The notes under the pieces are model-generated. The model saw nothing but the letters and a program-made list of their open reading frames with translations. It did not search any database and was not told the DNA's origin. From positions 937,501-1,001,500 of the forward strand of contig OX123197.2 in NCBI GenBank assembly GCA_944739405.2: DNA of 64,000 nt, written 5' to 3'. This DNA comes from Euclidia mi. Its lineage: Eukaryota > Arthropoda > Insecta > Lepidoptera > Erebidae. Of the stretch, positions 31,354 to 42,368 are shown in pieces. The stretch's first letter is position 1. The number at the start of each line of letters is the position of its first letter. Position numbers and translations under genes: made by a program.

Positions 31354-31769
31354 GGTAAGCCGTGTGGTTGACGGCATAGAATACAAGTGTCACCACCCCC
31401 TATCTTCCCGTGGGTGTCGTAAGAGGCGACTAAGGGATAACACGATGCAAATACCATCTTTGCGTAGAGACGGAAAACTCGACTTCAAACCCTATACGAC
31501 TGCCTCGTTGGTCTCGCGGCATAAATGTGCGCGTGGGATCGGGAGGTCCCGGGTTCGATTCCTAGGTCGGGCAGTGCTATTGGGTTTTTCTGTCACGAAA
31601 TTCTCAGTAGCAGCACGGAGTCTGGAAATGTGCCCGGTACGCAATAGGCTCGCCCCTTATTACGTGGGACTAAAGTATATCTGGCGAAAAGTTGGTGTAG
31701 AAATACACCTCTGCGTACCCCTTCGGGGATAAAAGACCTGACGATATGTATGTATGGATGTATGTATGT
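31354..31769 (+). mobile_element. Full-length SINE-B with 10-bp TSD
   Basis: ATCTTGTGAC is found at 31344-31353 and 31770-31779. It has head H1 (CCGTGTGGTTGACGGCATAG), a tRNA-like core with B box GGTTCGATTCC, and tail T1 with ATGT repeats. The long ORFs in SINE-B copies are by-products. Confidence 0.9.
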
Positions 31770-31779
31770 ATCTTGTGAC

Positions 31780-32211
31780 ATTATCAGTAAGACCATCAAT
31801 TATTGTATAACAACCTGTTCAGGTCAATGCCCTCGGAACAACATATTATCAACATGTAGGTATGTTTTTTTATAAATATTAATGGCTCTATATTCGTAGG
31901 TTGCTGTTAATATAAATTGTTTTTTAATGTTACTTTGAAGTGTACGCATAATATTGAAACTGTTACAGTTGGTCAAGCGGTCTTGTAAAAGATACAGTTA
32001 CTATTATGGGGGTTAATAGAAAACATTATTTTAAGAGCGTTCCTTACTATCTTAGCATTCTTAGCACGCAACTATTCTCGCGAGTTCTTGTATATTTATG
32101 ACTAACCTAGTGTAGCCCGCCGTTACACCCGTGTTATTAAATTTTAGGGCTACTGTTCCACACTTGTGGCTTAAAGCGTGATGTTTTATAGGTAACCTGT
32201 AACCTTCTTCG
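31780..32211. other. No firm feature; possible Helitron relic near 32110-32210
   Basis: TGTAGCCCGCCGTTACACCC and TCTTCGATAAGTA recall the ends of the Helitron family of 27484 but are too diverged for a call. Confidence 0.3.
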
Positions 32212-32221
32212 ATAAGTATAT

Positions 32222-32449
32222 ACATACATACATACATAGACTCACGCCTGTTTCCCCGAAGGGGTAGGCAGAGGCATATTAAACGCCCACTTTTCGCCAG
32301 TGTTTTGATCCCACGTAATAGGTGGCGAGCCTATTGCCGCTTATCGGGATATTTTGCTTGCCAGAGCCTCGTCCGTTGATCGGCAGGTGCACCACTTGCA
32401 GGTGAGGTTGGCTTGGGACCCTAAGTTCTTGGTGGGAACCTTATGCACC
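32222..32449 (-). mobile_element. SINE-D copy with 10-bp TSD
   Basis: ATAAGTATAT is found at 32212-32221 and 32450-32459. Layout as at 18946-19177. Confidence 0.85.
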
Positions 32450-32640
32450 ATAAGTATATCCAATACAAAAATAATCAATCAAATCGATCCAGTAGTTCCT
32501 AAGATTAGCGCATTTAACAAAACAAAGAAATATACAAACAAAAAACCTCGTCAGATTTATTTCTTTCGTGTACAAACAATGGACATCCGTCTCAAAAGAA
32601 AAATGTTATATAGACAAACAACACAAACAGTTACACATAA

Positions 32641-32845
32641 TCTTAATATATAAAATCCTTGCGTTACTGACTGACTGACAGACACGCTACAGCCGAAACT
32701 ATTGGGCGCAGGAAGCTGAAATTTGGCATGTATGTTCCTTGGGGACCGTAGGGGTGCACTAAGAAGGGATTTCCCGAAATTCCCACGGGATCGGCCAAAA
32801 CGGGTAAATTAAAAAAATGCAGGCGTAGCTGCTGGCGTCCTCTAG
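32641..32845 (+). mobile_element. Short Helitron (205 bp)
   Basis: Starts TCTTAATATATAAAATCCTT after A and ends GCTGGCGTCCTCTAG before T, the expected Helitron insertion signature. Two minus-strand relatives lie at 16761 and 22289. Confidence 0.85.
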
Positions 32846-33402
32846 TCTTAAATAACTCAATAGCGTTTGATTTTCGAGTACTTAGTAACGTGCTGTATGC
32901 TGTATGGCAAGGTAGACATTTTTTTAATAAATGTCCTAGTATGTATGAAAGTAATCTAATAACAGTGTGGAGCATGCAGTCCTGAAATATAATTAAAATT
33001 AATAGATTCGATTTACAGTCACAATATTCGACATAAAATTGTATCTCCACTATAGACAATTACCCTTAATTAACACATATTTACACAGTAATTCCCACGC
33101 TTTATTAAATTAAAACAGTGCAAAGAGAAAGTACGCGATTAAAACTCTTATTTTTGGTCATTAATCAACAGCAAGTCTCAGCAAAGTAATAAACATGTTC
33201 CGTGGTCGTTTATGTGACCATTTTAGGATTAATGTCTGTGCATTTTCATAAATTAACATCCTTATTGGGCACTGCATAACGTATGATGCAGAATAGAAGA
33301 AAGTAGTTTAAATCATACATTTAACAATTAATTTCACTTCTATGATTATTTGAATCTAATTACATAGATTACAATAAAATATTTTGAGCTGGCATCTTTG
33401 GG
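32846..33402. other. No feature seen
   Basis: No gene or repeat recognised. Confidence 0.35.
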
Positions 33403-33628
33403 TTGCCTTCTTGTCCTAAGTAGAAGCATCGGCCCCATGACTTATCAGAAAAGCCTTGTTCATATTTTTTTATTACTTATTAATTAAACTGCTTCCGTAC
33501 TTTGGGTCGAATATGAACATGAACTTTGCTCTTAATTAAAATATCTTAATCGTGGGTACTTATTTCTATAAAGCTATTTTAAAGTAAACCAAAACAATAG
33601 TTTGAATGGAAACCAAGATATAAGGTCG
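33403..33628 (+). repeat. Diverged duplication, copy 1
   Basis: This 226-bp block (CTAAGTAGAAGCAT... to ...AACCAAGATATAAGGTCG) recurs in the same orientation at 37898-38121 with scattered substitutions and small indels. No ORF, no TSD, no known family. Confidence 0.8.
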
Positions 33629-33730
33629 TATTCCGGTTAGGTACAATGTTTCAAATATAGGATTTTACCCCGTGAAGTAAGAACGATTACTTTTAATCTA
33701 AAATTATTTTTTTATTACAGACTATCCTGT

Positions 33731-34130
33731 GCCGTGTGGTTGACGGCATAGAATACAAGTGTCACCACCCCCTATCTTCCCGTGGGTGTCGTAGGAGGCG
33801 ACTAAGGGATAACACGATGCAAATACCATCTTTGCGTAGAGACGGAAAACTCGACATCAAACCCTATACGACTGCCTCGTGGGTCTCGCGGCATAAATGT
33901 GCGCGTGGGATCGGGAGGTCCCGGGTTCGATTCCTGGGTCGGGCAGTGTTATTGGGTTTTTCTGTTACGAAATTCTCAGTAGCCGCACGGAGTCTAGAAA
34001 TGTGCCCGGTACGGCAATAGGCTCGCCCCTTATTACGTGGGACTAAAGTATATCTGGCGAAAAGTGGGTGTAGAAATACACCTCTGCCTACCCCTTCGGG
34101 GATAAAAGGCGTAACGTTATGTATGTATGT
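33731..34130 (+). mobile_element. Full-length SINE-B with 10-bp TSD
   Basis: ACTATCCTGT occurs directly at both edges (33721-33730, 34131-34140). It is the cleanest SINE-B boundary in the window: H1 begins GCCGTGTGG and the tail ends TATGTATGT. Confidence 0.95.
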
Positions 34131-34436
34131 ACTATCCTGTACTTCAGTAGATCTTATATTGTAGTGACCTTACTTGCAGAAGTCTCTGGGTAGGTATATG
34201 CGCGTCCATAGGGTCTATATGTCCATGAGCCTAACTGTGTGAGCCTATTTTGGCAGGAGGCAGAAGGCATGATATTAGCTTAGGAGTTCACTACCATATT
34301 GTAGATAACTCTCGGGCACGCATGATTTTCTTTGTTATTTAAGTATCTTTAATTGTATATAATTTTTGGAATTAACATCTAATAAATAAAATAAAAGTCT
34401 TGGATATAATAATAATATAATATATTCTACCACATT

Positions 34437-34978
34437 CACACAACACCATCTAGTTCCAAACTAAGCAGAGCTGGTACTATGGGTACTAGATAATGGATAA
34501 ACATACATATATACTACTGTTTGTAGACAAATGCTACTACTCTATAAAAGACTTTTTATTGGACAAATCTCTGCTCCAATATAGTCCGTCTCAGTCATGA
34601 TGTGTTCAGTAGCCTACTGATCTGTATCTGCCTACCTTAATTTTATCACTTTGTTTTGTTTATAGGATTTGTAAAAATAATGTACCTACCTATATTCCTT
34701 TATGACTATTGTATGCCCCAAGGGCGGGACGTAGCTGATCTATTTAATTATTTAAGACCTCTATTTTGTACAAACCTATGATCCACAATAAAGATATTGA
34801 AATTGAAATTGATACTTTTTTTTGTAAATACGTACATATTATACATAGAAACACCTAGACCAAGACAAACATCCATGTTCACGCACACAAATATTTGACT
34901 TGAGCGGGAATCGAACCCGCGACCTTCGGCGTGGCAGTCGCTTACACTCCCGCTGCGCCAACCGGTCGTCATAAAAGT
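34437..34978 (-). mobile_element. SINE-H, tRNA-derived, split by a retroposon
   Basis: On the minus strand it begins GACGACCGGTTGGCGCAGCG (A box TTGGCGCAGCGGG) with B box GGTTCGATTCC near 34910. The body (AACATGGATGTTTGTCTTGG) and tail (ACTAGATGGTGTTGTGTG) are separated by an insertion at about 34517-34810. Confidence 0.7.
34517..34810 (+). mobile_element. Retroposon insertion in SINE-H
   Basis: It ends ACAATAAAGATATTGAAATT repeated as ATTGAAATTGAAATTG, a LINE-like 3' tail. No ORF. TSD is not clear, so limits are approximate. Confidence 0.45.
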
Positions 34979-35345
34979 AATCATTTAATATTTTGTTCAT
35001 GGTTTTGATAGTAAAACAAGTGGTGAATAGTTTCATATTCAATAAAACAAGCAAAAGAAGGAATGAAGTCAAATATTAATTTCCGCAACATGTGGACGGA
35101 AAGAAAGATTTGTCACTTTCTAAAATGGCGACCTCGCAATTATTATATAACCTGTGATGATTATTTAATATCCGATTATTATATAATCAATATTTTTAGA
35201 ACATTTAGTCTTAAAACTAATGCCATAATACATATTTATGTATACATGACTCAATAATTTGTGTCATCGTAATTAAGTAGGTAAATAAAAAAAGTAAACG
35301 TAAGTATAGATCAGATAAAAAATCAGTGGCTAGTAATTTTTTTTT
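34979..35345. other. No feature seen
   Basis: AT-rich; ORFs of 60-77 residues look random. Confidence 0.35.
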
Positions 35346-35525
35346 ACTGTTCAATCGACTTAAAAAAACGAGGACGTTCTCAATTAACTTTATTTTTATG
35401 TTTGTACACTCAGAACTCTGTAATTTATTAACCAAAACCCGTTTCTTTTATTTTTATGAATTTATTCCCACCTCGTCCCAACTAAATTCTCGGTACGTAA
35501 TAAAATTTGAAGGCGGTTTTCGTTC
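35346..35525. mobile_element. Small element with CGACTTNAAA ends
   Basis: Starts CAATCGACTTAAAAAAACGA and closes AATTTGAAGGCGGTTTTCG, inverted relatives of ACCGACTTCAAA. The 5' part also resembles the start of the element at 7608. Confidence 0.45.
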
Positions 35526-35819
35526 ACATTTTAACTGTCAATAATATTTATATTTCCTCCCGATTGCTTTGATTTATTATTTTGTTAACCTCGAGTAATT
35601 GAGTTAATGTAGTAAAATGCGACGTCTCAAACCTAAATGAAGATGACCTTTCCGGTCGTGCTTGGCGCACCATGTCACAGCCGATAGATTATTTTTGTAT
35701 GTGTAAGTTAGCCACAAGCAGACCGTACATTATTGATAAATATCATTTACCAATAATGTACTTGTATATACCTATAGTTATTTGAATCAGGCGTTACTTG
35801 GCGGAACTCCATTGTAACC

Positions 35820-36130
35820 AAATGGAAGAAAAGAGGAACCCACCACGCACCCTCGGATTGACCACCCCAACTATTGCAATAGAAAAAGGTTGACAATACC
35901 GGACTCCTCTAAAAGGATAAGGGATATAGGAATGGTATGGGTTCCAGGAAGATACCTGACTTGCAGTATCCCGCTGTATGCGCCGACTATTCTTCGACAC
36001 GTGTCGAGGCATCCTAAGGAGCGATGGGCAACGACTCAAGTGGAGTCGTTGCCCATCGCTCCTGAGGATGTGAGTAGGTAGTTGGAGTGGTCAATCCAAG
36101 GGTGCGTGGTGGGTTTCTCTTTTCTTCCAT
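35820..36130. mobile_element. MITE with about 50-bp TIRs and a strong hairpin
   Basis: AAATGGAAGAAAAGAGGAAC... at the left is mirrored by ...GTTTCTCTTTTCTTCCATTA at the right, with over 45 of about 53 positions matching. Inside, 36010-36070 forms a near-perfect stem with a 5-nt loop. A lone end of this family is at 6391-6430. Confidence 0.8.
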
Positions 36131-36179
36131 TAGATTAAAATGATAGCCTTTTTACGTAAAATATGGGTGAATTGCTTCG

Positions 36180-36312
36180 AGGCAGTGATAGCCTTGTGGC
36201 TTGTGGAAATACCAACAGACTGCCACGCAGGGACTGAGTTTTCACCGAACCTTTGGGAAGTGACGGAAAACTCGTCCAGCAGTGGACTGCAAAACGTTGT
36301 ATGATGATGATA
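36180..36312 (+). repeat. SINE or RTE 3' tail fragment
   Basis: GGCAGTGATAGCCTTGTGGC and the end CCAGCAGTGGACTGCAAAAC then GATGATGAT resemble RTE-type tails of lepidopteran SINEs. Confidence 0.5.
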
Positions 36313-36384
36313 TATAGATACAAGATGGTGGACAACGAAAGGCTATAAAATGATGACATTATATAGGTGTAAAATAAGTAGGTA

Positions 36385-36520
36385 GCATAGGGTTCCCACC
36401 AAGAACTTAGGGTCCCAAGCCAACCTAACCTTCAAGTGGTGCACCTGCCGATCAACGGACGAGGCTCTGGCAAACAAAATATCCCGATAAGCGGCAATAG
36501 GCTCGCTACCTCTATCTACC
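36385..36520 (+). mobile_element. SINE-D copy, 3'-truncated
   Basis: Head GCATAGGGTTCCCACCAAGA to CGGCAATAGGCTCGC is present; the rest of tail T1 is gone. Confidence 0.8.
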
Positions 36521-36584
36521 TAATCTCGGATGCGATAAATCATCACTATCCCAGTTTCAATCTGGGGTCCGCTTACTAGTCAAA

Positions 36585-37040
36585 CCGGATTTTCGCTGAA
36601 TATTAGCTTTTCCACAGAGCGACTGCCTGTTTGGCCTCTGCAACCCAAAGGGATAGCGATATTCCATGGTTTAGACTAGTGTCAGTTTATTTAGAAGGTA
36701 CTGACGCCCTGTAACGACTGTCAAAGATCTTCATGACAACCGGGACCGACGGCTTAACGTGCTCTCCGAGGCACGGGACAAGCCTACGATAATCTAGACG
36801 AAATACTAACAGACTGCCATGCAGAGGGTATTATGTTTGAATTTACGAAGCACTGACTTTTCAGTCATTGCCGCCGGTCCCGGTTATCATGAAGATCTTT
36901 GACAGACATTATAGGGAGCGACTCTGAATAAACTGACGCTATTCTAAACCATGGAATATTGCTATCCCTTTGGGTTGCGGAGGTCAGACAGGTAGTCGCT
37001 CCGTGAAAAAGCTAATTTTCATTCAAATCCGGTTAGACCA
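36585..37040. repeat. Two SINE-G copies facing each other
   Basis: 36585-36753 and 36867-37037 are inverted relatives: both carry CAACCCAAAGGGATAGC, ATTCCATGGTTTAGA and GTCAAAGATCTTCATGA in opposite senses. About 110 bp separate them. Transcribed, they would fold into an imperfect hairpin of about 170 bp. Confidence 0.8.
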
Positions 37041-37089
37041 GAAAGCGGCCCCCCGGGATGCATCTGGAATAACGTTACGAGGATGATGG

Positions 37090-37524
37090 AGGAAAGGTAC
37101 CAATTATAAAATTCGTTCCGTATATGGAATGCGTTATATTCCGGAGACTAAGCGCCACGAATATTCCAAAATTTGTTTTAGTAGAGGGAACAAATTCTGG
37201 ACTACATCTAAAATAAATTTTATATTATAAAATTCCAAAATTTTGGAAAATTCTGGGCACTTTGACTAAAGCTTAGACTTCAAAATACAATGGTACTTTA
37301 TATGAGAGACGTATTTCATAATTGGTACTTTTGCCTCTACCGTCAGCATTAGTTGAGCCTGCCACTTCGTGTTGTGTAAAATAATAATAGTTGTGCTTTA
37401 AATTGAGATTGTATTTTAATAACATTGGTATTTAATTCACATTATTTAAATTTTGAGTTTGTTAATTATTTGTAATGTAATATTATTATTTTTTGTGTTG
37501 ATTTGTACCATTTTAATTTAATTT
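37090..37524. other. No feature seen
   Basis: No gene or repeat recognised. Confidence 0.35.
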
Positions 37525-37540
37525 GTATGTTTTGTGTCCG

Positions 37541-37770
37541 TCCGTGTGGTGAAGGATTAAGAATACGGAATGTCACCACCCAATATCATCCCATGGGTGT
37601 CGTAAGAGCCGACACAGGGAGCATATTATGCAGAGAACAGCACTGTAAGAGAAGGAAAACTTGATACAAACCCTATACCAACCCGTTTGGTCAACGTGGT
37701 ATAGTAGGCCAATTCCTCCTTTCAAAGGAGAAGCCTAGTCCAGCAGTGGACTGTTAAAGGCTGATGATGA
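37541..37770 (+). mobile_element. SINE-A copy
   Basis: Complete layout: CCGTGTGGTGAAGGATTAAG to GGACTGTTAAAGGCTGATGA. TATGTTTT on both sides is a weak 8-bp TSD. Confidence 0.9.
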
Positions 37771-37897
37771 TATATGTTTTATATTGCATGCTAACTGGCG
37801 GTATATGGCTGTACTTATTATTATGTAATACTAATAGGTAATGTAAAACATCTCCTAAACCTATATTCGCAATAAATATATCCTGATTCTGATTCTG

Positions 37898-38121
37898 TTG
37901 TGTTCTTGTCATAAGTAGAAGCATTGCCCACTTAACATGTCAGAAAAGCCTTGTTCCTATTATTTTAATTAATGAATTAAGCTATTTCCGTACTTTGGTT
38001 TGAATACGAATATGAACTTTGCTCCTAATTAAAACATTACGATCGTGGGTACATATTTCTATAAAGTTATTTGAAAGTAAATCAAAACAATGGTTTTAAT
38101 GAAAACCAAGATATATGGTCG
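37898..38121 (+). repeat. Diverged duplication, copy 2
   Basis: Pairs with 33403-33628 (see there). The two are 4.5 kb apart in direct orientation. Confidence 0.8.
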
Positions 38122-39661
38122 TTTTCAGCTTACGACGATGTTTTAATTACTAGAATTAATATTTCGTGTGTATTTTTTTGGATTAAAGCATAGTCAGGTT
38201 TAGCAGCAGTGACCATAGAAGACACCGAGTATTGACACTCGTGAAATCCCGGGGAAAGATAAATTAATCTCTCTTGGAACCCGCAACGAATCTACGAAAA
38301 AAAACGAAAAAACGACCCTTATTTGTGAAATATATCCGTTCCCAGTAGTATGTATAACAGAAACACCTAAACGCACACCAATTCTGTAAGTATGTTATAA
38401 TTATGTTTATATTATATTTATATGTTTAAATAGTTTTTTTCCTGAAACACAGGTGTTACAGCCTAGTTCAGGTAAACATTAAAATAGCTATATATAACAA
38501 ATATAATGTATTACCGTAATAAATAAAGTAACTACGCATTAATGTACCACAATTTAACAAAGGCACTTATCGCATACATTATACTTAATTATAAAATTAA
38601 ATTATTTTTACTGTAATACTTTCCTATGTAACATTAGACGTTTATTTTATTGAATAAAGTTTTATTTTATTTTTATTATTTTATTTATGTCAGTGGCAGA
38701 CTATTCCACTGTCCAGCAGATATTAAGAGACCATAAGCCTAACTCTGTGAATTTATTTTTGAACCTTGGATGAGACTAGCTTTGCCAAAGCTTTTATCGA
38801 GACAAAGCTCACTGTTCTAATGTAAAAATCCGCCGAGTATATTTTTGTGTGAAAAGTTACAAACATATTCTGATTCTACTACATACTGAATGATAGTAGG
38901 TAGTAAGATAAAATTAGATGTTGATGTGAATTCAATCATCAACAATATCAGGGCTCTAAATAATAAAGCTACCAGTTTTTATATATATAAAAACTAGTCA
39001 TTGACATAGGCTACCTTTTATCGCAAAAGCAATCAGCCACACAGTAGGCCAAAGATATCTTTGGCCATGTCTCTGATCTATTAGTTAGGCTAGGTGTGTT
39101 ACTGCAAAGGTTAATTCTAATCCGTTCAGTAGTTTTTATGTGTAATAGTTACCAAAATCCATACTGCCAGAAAATCGTCACAAAATTCTGTATTTATAAT
39201 AATGGTATAACATTCTCAGAGTGTAGAGACCCCAGCTCCTATAAAGGCTCAAGCTTTTGAGCTAGGTACTCTGTTGAATTTTATATGTCTATAAACTTCG
39301 CAGCTTTACGAGAACAATAAATCGATTATTGTATGTCGTTTGTACATTTGAAAGTTTACTGCACCTATTATTTATTGATTGATTAAATTCAAGTGCTAGC
39401 ATTTAAACATAATTTTATAATACGTTATAGATAAAAACAAGTTTAACTGGTTTCAACGTTTGGTGACGTCAGAATTAACATTTAATATGTTTCTAAAATA
39501 GTAGGAATAAGGAAACTACTGGCAGAAAATGTCTCAGACTTGAATTACTTTGAATAAGCTCGAGCTAGCAATCTTGGATACTTAAGAATAAGAAGGTCTT
39601 TTGCACAAATTATTTCACCTTACTTTTTCAAACATGAAAGATCTCTTTAATAAACGATGAC
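38122..39661. other. No gene; weak TE traces
   Basis: A piece near 38985-39150 (CATAGGCTACCTTTTATCGC, TAATCCGTTCAGTAGTTTTT) resembles a decayed Helitron-like repeat. A perfect 20-bp palindrome, GGCCAAAGATATCTTTGGCC, is at 39047-39066. Otherwise nothing. Confidence 0.35.
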
Positions 39662-39664
39662 TAA

Positions 39665-39828
39665 GGCCTCCCTCTCATTGCCTATGATGAGCGTTCCTCG
39701 AGCGTACGCTCGGCGTCCGTTCGGCGTGTGCCCGGCGCGGCGCGCGTTTACTTTGTACTACAGAGTGAACGCCGAGCGCACGCTGGGCGTACGCTTGAGG
39801 AACGCTGTCGCCCAATCTGAGGTCGGCC
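39665..39828. mobile_element. GC-rich MITE with TAA duplication
   Basis: Inverted ends GGCCTCCCTCTCATTG and CAATCTGAGGTCGGCC (imperfect over about 60 bp: GAGCGTTCCTCGAGCGTACG against CGTACGCTTGAGGAACGC) are flanked by TAA at 39662-39664 and 39829-39831. The ORF across it is a by-product. Confidence 0.7.
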
Positions 39829-40768
39829 TAAAAATAAAACCCATCTTAGCGCTAAATATTAACTATTTTATATCAAGTATTTGAATATGCATCTCGTTAG
39901 ATATTTATTTTATTTATTTTCATTCCTTTACTATTGTTTTTTAAAAGGCAATTCCCGAACTAGGAGTAATTTATACTGTGTGACGAGGGTCTTTACAATT
40001 ATATGACAATTATTCAATCAGCTTACACAAGAAACATCCAAATTCAAAACAACAAAACAAAATATTGATTCGTGTGGGAATCGAAGCCACGACACGCAGC
40101 GCCGTGCTGTGCTAACCGGTATGTGGCCGTTTAAAACCACTACACAACAACAAAAAACTGCAGTCTACACAGGCCAAAATCAAATTTCGACCTTTATTTT
40201 GACCATATTTCATAAAGGTACTTAGTAAATGTGCTAATAAGGTCTCCTTTGAGGTCATTGACAGCATATACCGCCATATTTATTTACTTTACATATTGAC
40301 CCAAACACATAAGTATAAAAATCTTGTAAAATATAACAGTATTTCGCTTACTCGTATTTTTGTATTCCAATACCACCCACATTGCAACAAAAAAACAAAA
40401 CTCTCAAGATGCCAATATCATTTCACGCGAGCAAACCCGTTCTTTGTTTAGTTATTAGCTGTTGTTTTACCACTTAACAAGCTTTTTCTCACATTTCTTG
40501 TTGTTTACATTTTAAATGAGAGTGCTCTTAAACTCGTTTTACGGTCACCCGGCGCCGTTTTCACCCACGTGGTCTAAGAGACCTTCATTTATCAACATGT
40601 GTCAACTAGCTCACGGGGTCAAGAAACCAATTTAAATACTCTCTTATGCGGTAAAATATATTTATTTAGTAGCAGCGTGACCAGCCAACTTTAAAGAAAA
40701 AGATCGGGCGTCGCAGTGTCACCGTGTGTAAAATTACAGGAATAATTTTCAGCCAATTTTAATAGTAG
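39829..40768. other. No gene; degenerate tRNA-like SINE head at 40065-40130
   Basis: The minus strand at 40065-40130 reads CACATACCGGTTAGCACAGC...GTGGCTTCGATTCCCACACG, a decayed tRNA-derived head like that of SINE-H. The rest shows no feature. Confidence 0.4.
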
Positions 40769-41650
40769 AGGAGACGTGGAACATCGACCTTCACCGATCT
40801 GATAACCAGATGAGACGTATTTTTTATGTAATATAATTTATAAACAAATACGCCTATAATAACTTGCCTATACTGTGATTATATAAATGTGCAATTTTCA
40901 TCTATGAAGGTTAATCACGTTTCAAATTGAAAAGGCTCCAAGGGGTTATAGTACAGGAGACGTAGAACATCGACCTTCACCGATCTGATAACCAGATGAA
41001 ACTTATTTTTTATGTAATATAATTAATAAACAAATATGCCTATAATAACTTGCCTATCAAAAAGTGCTCATAGCTATTTTAAAATTCAAGTTAATTGTAA
41101 TCAACCGCAAATATAACTTTGTCGTTTATACAAACACTATGGAAAGCAAAGTTATTTTTGGTAAATGAAAAAGTGATAGTGATACATGGATAGGTGAAGA
41201 TAAAGGGTATGTTAAGTGTTAAGGCTGATGTTAGTAATTAATAAACGTACACGGAAGCAATATAGCAATAAAGATCAAACAATTAGATTAAGTGCGAGTC
41301 CCGTAAGAGTCCCGTAGTTCAGGTATCCACATAACATACCCGTTATCTTCACTTAACCAAATATCACGATCGCTTTTTCATCACCAAAAATAACTTTGTT
41401 TTCCATAGTGTTTGTATAAACGACAAAGTTATATTTGCGGTTGATTACAATTAACTTGAATTTTAAAATAGCTATGAGCACTTTTTGATAGGCAAGTTAT
41501 TATAGGCATATTTGTTTATAAATTATATTACATAAAAAATAAGTTTCATCTGGTTATCAGATCGGTGAAGGTCGATGTTCTACGTCTTTTCAATTTGAAA
41601 CGTGATTAACCTTCATAGATGAAAATTGCACATTTATATAATCACAGTAG
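40769..41650. repeat. Large inverted repeat with about 330-bp arms
   Basis: The left arm (about 40876-41215) and right arm (about 41330-41650) are near-identical inverted copies, from ACTGTGATTATATAAATGTG outside to GGTGAAGATAA inside. The left arm has about 20 extra bases at 40935-40955. A further direct copy of the GGAGACGTGGAACATCGACC block lies at 40769-40871. The 115-bp centre includes AGTGCGAGTCCCGTAAGAGT. No ORF. Confidence 0.85.
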
Positions 41651-41850
41651 GTTAGCTAGAAAACGAAATTTCATAAATGTTGCTCAAATATATGATGATA
41701 TTTCTAGTATCTATTAATATCGTAGTTTACAAACGTTGTTAGACTGACTCACTAACTGACTTTCTTTACGATTTTCGATAAACATTTCTTTACAGAACCC
41801 GGCACGTTGGCAAATTAAGAATAAGATATTTTTAATATTAAAATGGCTCT

Positions 41851-42251
41851 TGCCGTGTGGTTGACGGCATAGAATACAAGTGTCACCACCCCCTATCTTC
41901 CCGTGGTTGTCGTAAGAGGCGACTAAGGGATAACACGAAGCAAATACCATCTTTGCGTAGAGACGGAAAACTCGACATCAAACCCTATACGACTGCCTCA
42001 TTGGTCTCGCGGCATAAATGTGTGCGTGGGATCGGGAGGTCCCGGGTTCGATTCCTGGGTCGGGCAGTGTTATTGGGTTTTTCGGTCACGAAATTCTCAG
42101 TAGCAGCATGGAGTCTGGAAATGTGCCCGGTACGGCAATAGGCTCGCCCCTTATTACGTGGGACTAAAGTATATCTGGCGAAAAGTGGGTGTAGAAATAC
42201 ACCTCTGCCTATCCCTTCGGGGATAAAAGGCGTGACGATATGTATGTATGT
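41851..42251 (+). mobile_element. Full-length SINE-B
   Basis: H1 (GCCGTGTGGTTGACGGCATA), tRNA-like core with B box GGTTCGATTCC and T1 tail with TATG repeats are all present. TSD is unclear. Confidence 0.9.
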
Positions 42252-42342
42252 AAAACTCTTATTTCATATTTATGTTTTTATTTTTATGGGACGATAAGTT
42301 TTGGTAAAATATATGATGGTCGTTACGTGGAGTCAGTACACC

Positions 42343-42368
42343 CCACAGACATAGATCTATATCTGTGG
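42343..42368. mobile_element. 26-bp minimal TIR element with 6-bp TSD
   Basis: The 26 bp consist of CCACAGACATAGATC joined to TATATCTGTGG, the two ends of the element at 49644-49971 with nothing between. TACACC flanks it on both sides (42337-42342, 42369-42374). Confidence 0.75.

Noticed and set aside
31349..31732. Conserved-looking proteins (MVDGIEYKCHHPLSSRGCR...) recurring at 31349, 33736, 41857 and, reversed, 25942 and 52035
   Set aside because: They are the same frame of SINE-B head H1 and tRNA core; conservation is that of the repeat, with stops and shifts not avoided between copies.
34890..34978. tRNA gene
   Set aside because: A and B boxes are present but it is the head of SINE-H with its body attached; acceptor stem does not close.
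39047..39066. Perfect 20-bp palindrome GGCCAAAGATATCTTTGGCC as a regulatory site
   Set aside because: Isolated, inside a decayed repeat, no supporting context.
39657..39884. 75-residue ORF
   Set aside because: Spans the two inverted ends of a MITE.
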